DNA from: Eutypella sp. D-1
Lineage: Eukaryota > Ascomycota > Sordariomycetes > Xylariales > Diatrypaceae
DNA length: 64,000 nucleotides
NCBI GenBank assembly: GCA_023313575.1
Contig: JAJTTP010000023.1
Coordinates: 124,001 to 188,000 of the forward strand
Direction of reading: 5' to 3'
Position numbers and translations under genes: made by a program. Within the stretch, counting starts at the first letter, position 1. Each line of letters starts with the position of its first letter. The notes under the pieces were generated by a model. The model was not told the DNA's origin. It worked only from the letters and a program-made list of their open reading frames with translations, and ran no database searches. Shown here in pieces: positions 22,505 to 31,200 of the stretch.

Positions 22505-22580
22505 ACCTGGACCCAGCCCTGGACCCAGCCCTGGACCAGCCCTGAACAGCGCCAAACAGCCCTGGGCAGCCCTGGACCCG
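22505..22580 (+). repeat. CTGGACCCAGCC-type imperfect repeat just before opi1/ccg-8
   Basis: A run of related ccctggaccc and cagccctg words fills the 76 bases ending 33 bases before the ATG at 22614. Because CTGGACCAG and CAGCCCTG are near-palindromic, the leader RNA could fold into short hairpins. Confidence 0.6.
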
Positions 22581-22613
22581 ATAGGAGATACCCGCGGATC
22601 GGTAGCGACGAAA

Positions 22614-24754
22614 ATGGAGCAAAATCACATGTCTCCTGCTTATCCTCCTCCCTCTTCTCCCACTCCACCACATTTACAGTCACATCCACCTTCACATTCA
22701 CATCCACAACCACAACACCCCCAAACTAAAACCCTACCTTCTCTCCCCGAACTCTCTCACGATCTCAAACTCCGACAGTCGTTATCGTTACCGTTATCAT
22801 CAGTATCAGCATCAGTATCTTCTGACGATCCTGCATCATCCGATCGCTTTGACCTCCCCCATAAACTTCCCTCGTATCCACCACCTCCCTCCTACGCCCA
22901 GACGAACGATCTCGCCGCTTTCAAGTTCTCCGGTCCGCATCACAACAACAGCAACAACACCAAATCAGAACTTGAACTGCATAAGCCGGAACTCCCCCCT
23001 ATCCAGTCTCTGACTACACAGCATGATCAGGTCAAGACTAACACCCTACCTTCGTTTTCGGCCCTGACTGCCTCCGCCCCCTTATATTCTTCGCCGCACC
23101 CACAACCGCATTTACAGTCGCACCCACCACCACCCGCCCCGGCCTATTCTCCCCCGGACCCCAAACCGGTCGATCATTGGCCCAGCCTCAACCCCTTGAC
23201 GGCCTATTACAACCCGAGTCATGCCGAGAACGGCGAACCGCCGATGAGGATGGATATAGATACCAGTAGCAACAGCGGTGCGAGCGCCGCCTCCCCCGAT
23301 CGCTTCCCCGATGGCCGGGCCAGCAGCGTCAGCTTGGACGATCCCGATGTGCGCATGGCTGCTGAGGCCCTCGGCGATTTACGAGCAGGTTAGTCTTTTA
23401 TACTCCTGCCCATGCCCACTATACGTATCCTGAACCTGCGCCCCTACTACCTCTGCTCGCGCGATCACTAACCAGACTAGACTTCGTTTCTTCCCCCGAC
23501 AAGAGCAGCCCCTTCCCGCCCTCGCCACGATCCCGGTCCAATGGACATCGACCGGAACCTCTACTTTCTTTACTTACTACGTCTCACCCGTTAGTCGCGA
23601 CGACGATCGAGAGCGCGACGTCGGCCTATAACAACTCCAAGAATTATTCTCCCGTCTTTAGGTCCGGCGCCGAGTGCGTGGAGGGCTACGTGAGGCCCAT
23701 CGCAGGCGCCGTCGGTTCGATGAGTCGCGCGACAGGCGTCGAGGGCAGCGTTCGATGGTTTCTCGGTGGTGGCAGGCGGCATAAGTCGCAGAACCCCGAT
23801 GTGGAGGCGGCAAGCAGGACACCCAATAAGCGCAGGAAGGTCGACAACGGTAGTAGTAATGGCGTAGGGATCGGCGACAAAGGATTCGAGCCCGGATCAG
23901 GTGTACCCACACCGAGGGCGTCACTCGACGGGACCCGCCGCTCCTCATTCGCCAGCACCATCGACACGCTCCCTGCATACGACGACAACCGGTCGCCGCC
24001 CTATGCCGAAAGCCTGGCCCCCGAAGAACACCGGGAAAACCCTGCCGCGTCGCGCGTGACGATGACGACGTCTGGACTGGGAATCGCCATGACGGAAGAG
24101 AGCCTGCGCAGTCTCAAATACTGTCTGGGCTGGCTCCGATGGGCCAACGACCATATTGGCACCGTAGTGACCTCGCTCAAGACCACCATGGACAAGTACG
24201 AAAAGGCGCAATCCGAGACTCCGGGCGGCGACGATCAACCGATGCAAGAGGCATCCTCCTCCTCGGACGAGGCGACGGACCAGAAGCAATTGGCGGCCAA
24301 GATCACCGTCTACAAGTCCGACGTCCTCAAGACCCTACAGGATGTCATCAACACCGTAAGCCGACACGCCGGCGGCGCATTACCCGAAAACGCGCGCGAT
24401 CTGGTCCGGCACCACCTCACGAGTCTACCACAGCGATTCCGAGTCGCCAGCGCACTAGGAAGCCAACAACAACAACAACCGGGAGCCTCAGGCGACGCAG
24501 AACAAGGTCGCGAAAAGGAGACGCGGGAAAGTGCGCAGCGCGTATTGGTGCTGGCCCGAGAGGGTCTCGACATGATGACCCAGGTCTCGGGCGTTTTGGA
24601 CGGCACCATCGTCAGCGCCGAGGAGTGGTGCGAGAGGTTGGGGCAGCGGAAACGGGATCAGCGACAGATGCTGAACGGATCACACCAGCACGCAAGCCCG
24701 CCGTCTGCACCTACGTCGGCGCCTACTCCTGCCCCGGACGTGAAGATGGGATGA
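22614..24754 (+). CDS. ccg-8: Opi1-family transcriptional regulator (CCG-8 type)
   Basis: Homologue of yeast Opi1, the repressor of phospholipid genes, and of Neurospora clock-controlled CCG-8. Two exons, 22614-23388 and 23481-24754, give 682 aa. The donor gttagt and acceptor gactag restore RMAAEALGDLRADFVSSPD, a conserved family block. Exon 1 is Pro/Ser/His rich. Exon 2 carries PEPLLSLLTTSHPLVATTIE, then FRSGAECVEGYVRPIAG and GVEGSVRWFLGGG, a basic NKRRK stretch, then ESLRSLKYCLGWLRWANDHI and ARDLVRHHLTSLPQRFRVAS, the Opi1 C-terminal signature. A short poly-Gln lies near residue 590. No classical DNA-binding domain is seen, as expected for the family. A roughly 4-kb gene-free region lies upstream, in keeping with complex regulation. 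The symbol follows the Neurospora homologue. Confidence 0.88.
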
Positions 24755-25880
24755 AAACTCGACACCGACTTCACTACTTTTTTCTATGTCATCTGTAAAA
24801 AGGCGGGGATGAATACGGCGTTTCCTAGGCGAACGGGGGAAACAAACAAACAAACAGGCGGGCGGGCGAAAGGGAGGGAGAAGGGGACACCACTAGCGTC
24901 TTGTCTTAAAAGCGACATTGGTTGTAAAACTACTACTACCACTATATTCCTACTTAAGTAGGTAAAAAGGAAGAAAAAACACGGAAAAAATTGGGGATGG
25001 CGGGCGCGGTAAAACTCGGTCAAAAGGGAGGCGGATGAGGGGGGGAAGGGGGGATCAGACAAAACGTAAAAAGAAAAGGGAAAAACAAAAGCGATATCTG
25101 GAGGGACGCCTCAAAAAGAGCCTTTACGACATTACCTACCTACCTACCTACCTATCTCGCAACCCACGGCCACTTCTACCCTACCCAAGCCACACCAGGG
25201 GGCCTTCCATTTCCTTCCTAGCCTTCTATATCTGTCTTCCTGGTTTATTTATTTATTTAGTTTTGGTCATGGAGGCGAAGGAAAGCTTTTCGATTCTTCC
25301 CCCCTTTTGAAATCTTGCTAGCACCATCTACAAGCTCTATCGCAGCGGACGAGGTTGGATCGCTACGCTAAGCTAACTGTTGATATGTCATTACGACGGA
25401 TGGACGGATGGGCTTACATGTACATATACGCATATACGACCACGCAACGTGTTTTTTTACTTGATGGCGTTCATGAATTGATTCCCGTGGGCTTTTGGGT
25501 CTTTGCAGTCGTGTAGATGATCAGGTGACTCAGTGGAGATCTGTCGTAGCTTAGCGAACTGGTGCAGAAGTCCAGACTTCGTCTCAGTCTGCTTAAAAGT
25601 GCGATAATGCGATTATGGGCGCTGGTCTGCTGTAGGAGCGAGTTATAGGTGGAGCAGCAAAGCACGAGAACATCACGGGCCAACAGATTCGAGGATTGGT
25701 TCGGGATTAATGGCCAGAGACCGCATACAGCCTCTGACGCAAGCCATGAGATACTATGAGGCCGGTGATGTCCTTTGAGCCCAGGACGTCAGACAGGATG
25801 CGCCCTTCAGCATTGGGCCAACGTAAGGCAGACAGCTCAAATATCCAACAGTAACCCCAAGCTCCTATCAATACACAACC
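24755..25880. other. Convergent 3' region, no gene
   Basis: The region lies between the stops of ccg-8 (plus) and the acetylesterase (minus). It has a (CAAA)-like and (GGCG)-rich patch at 24840-24885 and a TACC tandem at about 25134-25154. No coding signal was recognised. Confidence 0.4.
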
Positions 25881-26718
25881 CTACGCAGGCACCCCATCCC
25901 TAATCAACCCACTAAGCGTCTCATTAGGCCGAATCCACTCCCTCAAATCCGGCCTCTCCTCAAGCAACAAATCCGCCAGCATACGGCCAAACACCACACT
26001 ACCCCAATGATTGAGATGCGTGCTATCGCCATCTTTGAGATCGTATTCATGGGCAGCGGCCTCGCCGATCGCGTTGACGTAGGCCATGCTGGCGCGGTTG
26101 AGGTCCAGGTACGTGGTGTTACCCGCCTTAGCGGCCGCGATCGCTGAGAGGCGCTCTTCGCGCAGGGAGTCGGAGACTTCGTGTTCTGAGGTGAAGGTGC
26201 GGCGGGTGAGGGATGTTACTATGAGCTGTGCCCACCACTATATTAGAATCCAATGCAAACCAACCTCACCCAAGAGTTACAGCGGGGAGGGGACTTACAG
26301 GCGTAGCACCCGCATCCCTAACCTCCTTCGCCAAGCCCTCGAGATTCCCCTGGAACTCATCAAGGGAAATGCCCTTCTCGGGTTTCTGATCATTATGACC
26401 GAATTGGATGGTAACAACGACATCGTACTGGTCGTGGGCTTTTCGCACGAGACGCAGGAGATCAGCCCAGTCGCCGTCGCGGACGAAGGAGACGGTCGTG
26501 GCGCCGTTGTGGCCGAGGTTCTCCCCCTGCGCATGCGCCGTCAGGAACGATAAGAACCCGTCGCCCCAGCCCCCGCCGCCCGTTGATACGATGGCTGTGG
26601 TGCTGTCGCCTGCTAGGAAGAAGGCGGGCGGGCTTGCGCGGGAGGCGCGGGGGGCTGTCGCTGCCCGGCCGAGAGCAGCCAGTGCGCTGATGAGCAGGTG
26701 GGATTTCATGGTGAGCAA
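25881..26718 (-). CDS. Secreted rhamnogalacturonan acetylesterase (SGNH hydrolase)
   Basis: Predicted to remove acetyl groups from the rhamnogalacturonan backbone of pectin, outside the cell. Two exons, 26718-26299 and 26225-25881, give 254 aa. The 73-bp intron runs from gtaagt to gcacag and joins DAGATP to LIVTSLTRRTF. The N-terminus is a signal peptide (KSHLLISALAALGRAATA). SGNH blocks are intact: FFLAGDST with nucleophile S39, the GHNG glycine/asparagine block, FGHND with N109, and DGDSTHLNHWG with D207 and H210. These match the Ser-Asp-His triad and oxyanion residues of the Aspergillus enzyme family (CE12). A second ATG at 26709 is an equally good start and gives a more typical signal peptide. 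It is convergent with ccg-8. No cysteine-rich binding module is attached. Confidence 0.9.
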
Positions 26719-27265
26719 GCGGGCTGGATTACCGGAGCTCGAATAGCAAGCAGAGCTTATCGAGTATCACGGTCAAGTCTCAGGTGTCCTAGGAGGGCAT
26801 ATTTAATTGGACACAGCCCAGCCCAGCCTGGCAACTTCAACAGACGGCCATAAACCCGTGACCCCATACGAGATCCACCGACGACATTTTCCCGTCCACC
26901 ACCACCACCCTGCCCGTGGCTTACCAGACGGAAAATCAGGGCCCGAAACTAAAGTTCCGACGTGCTTCCACCCCTGCGACGTAGAGGGAGGGGCCGCGAC
27001 AGGGGGTCCCCGCATCGAGGGTCCCGCAGGGGCGAATTCTATCTATACTCCGTTCCCATGTAATGTGTGTGTAGATCCCTACATAGGCGCCCAACGCTGC
27101 ACTGCACTGCACGGTCTGGTAATAATTAGAGTGCGGGCGCACATCCATCTGGCGCCCAATGCACATGCATTACCCCCGCGCTGATTCGGGCGTGCCTCGT
27201 TTATACAGCTGCTGCAGGAGCCATCAGCTCATGACAGGAGTTGGCGAATACGACTAGGCGGGGAA

Positions 27266-27279
27266 GGGGGGGGGGGGGG
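27266..27279. repeat. Homopolymer run of 14 G
   Basis: Uninterrupted G run in intergenic DNA; exact length may vary with sequencing method. Confidence 0.75.
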
Positions 27280-27662
27280 TCGTTGGGTTATGTTCGGAAG
27301 CGGTGCATGAGGAACTATTTGGGGTCGCCACGTTTCCCCACACAACTGGCTTGCTGCCGTTGGGCCGACATTCGGGGTCGGGGGTCTCCAAGCAGATGAG
27401 GGCTGGTAATTGAACAGCATCACACCCAAACTGTCGTCATACTACAAATCGCTCTCTAGCTTTTCCGGGGTATCACCAGAACCGACAATAAGGGCCTCAT
27501 CAAAATACACAGTAAAATCCCATAACCGCCTATATTCATCAATAGAAAAAGGTTACATGGTATATCCGTCGCTGCCGCTGGTCTATATAGGTATCAGGGT
27601 GGGGTGGTGGGTATAAGGCAAGGGCGTTACGGGCTCAACGAGCTAGCTGCCCTCCTAGAGAC

Positions 27663-27680
27663 ATATATATATATATATAT
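27663..27680. repeat. (AT)9 dinucleotide array
   Basis: Nine perfect AT units in intergenic DNA downstream of the large RasGAP-like gene. Confidence 0.85.
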
Positions 27681-28283
27681 GTGAGATAAATGCAGACATC
27701 CGCCACGCGACGCTTCAAAAAGAGTTTCCTATGCACGTGCAATCATGTCCGCGGCGTAAACGTACAAACACCATACACATACCGAAGAGATGGAAAAAAT
27801 CGTACACCGATTTGTAGAACCGAACCGCCATCACCTACGACCGCCTCGCCTCGCCCGCCAGATCAGTTTAGTTAAGGAAGTAAAAAGGGAATAGAGATAG
27901 ATAATCATGAACGAATGGTCGTGAGTCCTGAAGCATCGTAAAGCAGTTGAAAATGAAGACAGAAAAAAGAAATAGAGACGAAAAAGAAAATGAACTTGCC
28001 CGCCCAGCAAGCAGGAACAAACCGCAGAATCAAAAATATGAAAATGGTATCCTTCGAGTTGTGCTTTAAGTAAATAAAAAAAAATTGAAAAAGTGTGAAA
28101 AGCTGGAAAATGGGGTTATCATGTTAGTTCCTTTTTATCCAGTAAACCCCCCATGAACTTCCAAGCAAATGCAAACCATGTACGTGACGTCGTTTTAGTA
28201 GTGGTGGTATCGTGTGAGGTATCGTATCACGTGTCATACGGATGTGGCGTCTACGACTACGCTGACGTATGGGCGACGGGCGA

Positions 28284-31200
28284 CTACGCCATACCCATCT
28301 CATTCTGCCGAATAAAGCGCGTAGCGAGCTCATCGCCACCGAGCTCAGCAGCCTTCATCCAATGGAAGGTAACGCACATAAGGGCAGGATCAATGCGGGC
28401 GTCGTTCTCTCTTCCAGGGTCCGACTGGCCCGCCTGCGCAGGCGCAGCAGCCGAGGCGAGACCCGCACGTCCCCGATCCGTCGAATGGCGGCCTCCACCA
28501 TTGGTGCGGGCGCCGAATTTCTCCATGACGGTCTGTTTGAAGACCTCGCGGGGTTTGGAGAGGGGCAGCAGGGCCTTGTCGACGAGTTCGGGGTATCCGA
28601 GGATGAAGAGGGCGAGTTCGCGCTGGGCCGTGGGGTCGCGCTCTTTAGCGGTGATGGTGAGCATGCGGGCCGCGTCTTCGAGGGAGTGGTTGATCATCAT
28701 CTTGGGCGAGGCGGGGGCGGCCGAGGTTTCATCGTGGCTGCTGATGCTGTTATTCGAGGCCCTGCGCTCAGCGTGGGCTTTGACGACCTCGTCCGCGACC
28801 TCGACCATGGTCTTGCAGACGTCTTGTTTGAGGGAGAGCGCGGCGAGCCCCGCATCCCAGAACGCCTTGCCCTGTTCCGTGTCGTCCAGCACGGTGGCCG
28901 GGACGAAGGAGGCGATGTACTGGAGGTCGCGGAACAGGCTGTTGGGCCGGATGCTGGCGTCCTTGAAGAGAGATCGGAGGATATTGACCACGGTGTCGGG
29001 ATTGGTGGAGCCCGTGGAGATGACGGAGCGCGTGTCGGCGTCCGGGGCATCGTCGGGCGCGCCGGATCCGCCGCGGATGGTCTGGGACCGCCGTTCCCGG
29101 ACGCTATCGATGATTTGCTCGTGCGGCTTCTTACCGCCCATCCCTGTGATGCTATCGTTGTTCGACATGATTTGGTGGCGCAACGCCCACCTGGAACGCC
29201 TGCCGCCGGACGACAGCGACGCGATGATGAGCTGCTGTAACTCGTAGAGGGCGTTAAGCTTGATGGCAGGGTTCGGATGGACCGAGAACATGCGCAGTAG
29301 ACGCTGATACGCTTTCTTGTAGGGGAAATCGGGCGTGGTACTCTTGGACGAGGTCCGCGATCGCGAGGAGATGGTGTCGCTCGTAGCGGCGCTAGAACTC
29401 TCGCCGTAGATGGTCGAGGTTTCGCTCCGGTCGCCGCCCGTGTCGATCGCGAGGTCACCCACGCCCCGTAAATTGACGGAACTCTTCTTCTTCTCGATGA
29501 CGCGCTGCTGTTTCGAGGCCGTCTTACTTAACCGGTGTCTTCTAACCGTCGGCCGTCGCGTGCGCTGTTCCTGGGACTCCCGGCGCTCGATACAGTCCTG
29601 GCCGAGTTTCTCGAACCATTCGTCGGTCTCCGAGCCGCGCGCAAAGACAAGACTGCCGAGGTCGGATAACAAGAGACTGGTAAGGGTCCGGCGGAGGTCG
29701 GCATAGAATTTTTGTTTTTCTTCTGAAAGCTGATGGATCTGAACCGTCTCGATAGAAGATGTTGATGTCCCCGGTCTCGTGGAGGAAGAATGATGAGACG
29801 GCAAGTTCTGGGGGTACGGGTGCGAGAAGGAGCTCGAGAGGTTCGTCATGCTCGTCGTGGGAGACTGTGCGCGGGACGTGGCTACGGAGCTGGTGGACTG
29901 CATGGTAGACTGGAAGGGAGACCAATATGTGGTAGTAGAGTCAATGGCATTGACGGGCGAGGAGCCTCCAAAGTACTCGTGCGAATCCAGGATATCCGAC
30001 ATGACGGTGCTGGCCCGGGAAAAATTGTAGCGGCTGGAATCGACCGAGATCTGGCTAAGATTATAAGAAGACATGCTCCTCAGATCGCGTACAGACCCGG
30101 CCGGGCGGCGCGTGGGGGATGCATAGCGCCGCTCCGGGTCGCTCACCACGCTCACGGCATCGTCCATTCCAATCGAGCTGTCCTTGTCGCGGAAACCCCG
30201 GTTGTTCTCGAGTAACCGCTTATCGCGCGAATAGAGGGGACCGGCCCAGAGGACAGGGGCGTCTGCCATGGTATCGCCCACGAGCTTGCCGACGCAGAGG
30301 TCAAGCTCGCAGCAGAAGCGATGGATACGCTCTTCACCGCGACAGAAATTGTCGATGCCGAGCTGTTCGAGCCAGTTGGTCGTCTTCTCCGCCTGTTCGT
30401 CCCTGAGCTTATTGGGACCGCCCTGGTCTTCGCCTGCCGCTAGGATGTCCAGCATCTGCGACTCGGTCCGGTAGATGTAATTGGCGACGGGGCCACGGGA
30501 GAGCTGCGCCCGTTGTCTCTTGAAGATCTCCCATTTCTTGGGGGCGCCCATGATCTTGAGGGCACTGCAGAAGCTTCGGAGGTCCGTGTAGGGGGACGAG
30601 TTGTGCACGTCGGTGACGTACCACATCTTATCCCGGAGCGCGCGCAGGCGCTTCACCATAAACTCGACGAGACCCTCGTGACGCTCCTGGCTCTGCTTCA
30701 GCCAGATGAGCCAGGCGTCGTATTCTTCAATAGCCGCGGCGGAGCGGCGGATGGAATCGCGAGGGCCGCGCGAGAAGATGTTGAGAAGGGCCTCGAAGCC
30801 GTTCCTGCGGAGCGACGAGGATGTGATGGCGTTGAGGCGCTGGAGCGTCTTCCAATAGAGATGAGCCGACACGTAATCCGACTGGACGCGCGATTGCGAG
30901 TACGCGGCGGTTAGCATGGCGACCAGTACAGACTGCGACGGGGATTCGTCCTGGGAGGGTTCGTTGTTGTCGCCGGTTTCCGAATCGTCCTGCTGGGCCT
31001 GCTGTTTCTCCTCTTCACGCTTGCGGAAGGGATTCCGGCTCCCCATGGTCTTGGCCGGGGTGACGACCTTATTTTTGGAACGGTACCGCTTGAGGCCCGA
31101 GGCGCGGTTACTTAGGGTCGTCTTGTTACCCCGGTCGTCCAGCCCGCGGGGGATCTCGAAATCCTCGACCAGTTTGAGGACGGAATCCCGCAGTAAGTGG

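Larger units (their letters stand above)
18496..22613. other. 4.1-kb gene-free stretch between apm1 and opi1/ccg-8
   Basis: No ORF with family motifs and no tRNA or 5S gene was recognised. The first few hundred bases are the apm1 promoter. The rest is rich in low-complexity tracts: a 15-base G run (19768-19782), GAA repeats, a GGGAT array, an 18-base A run and an ATCGC array, listed separately. Pyrimidine-rich sequence from about 21880 to 22050 may mark a promoter or transcription start. Such long upstream regions are usual for regulated fungal transcription factors. Unannotated long non-coding RNAs cannot be excluded. Confidence 0.5.
26719..28283. other. Intergenic region, no gene recognised
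   Basis: It holds the promoter of the acetylesterase at its left end and the 3' flank of the large minus-strand gene at its right end. It contains a 14-base G run at 27266-27279 and an AT array at 27663-27680. From about 27900 to 28120 the sequence is A-rich (gaaaaagaaaatg), as expected for fungal 3' UTR sequence read from the other strand. No ORF with motifs. Confidence 0.4.

Noticed and set aside
28153..29247. Long plus-strand ORFs (over 300 codons) across the large minus-strand gene
   Set aside because: They are antisense shadows of a GC-rich coding region and lack domains; the minus-strand ORF is 1828 codons.
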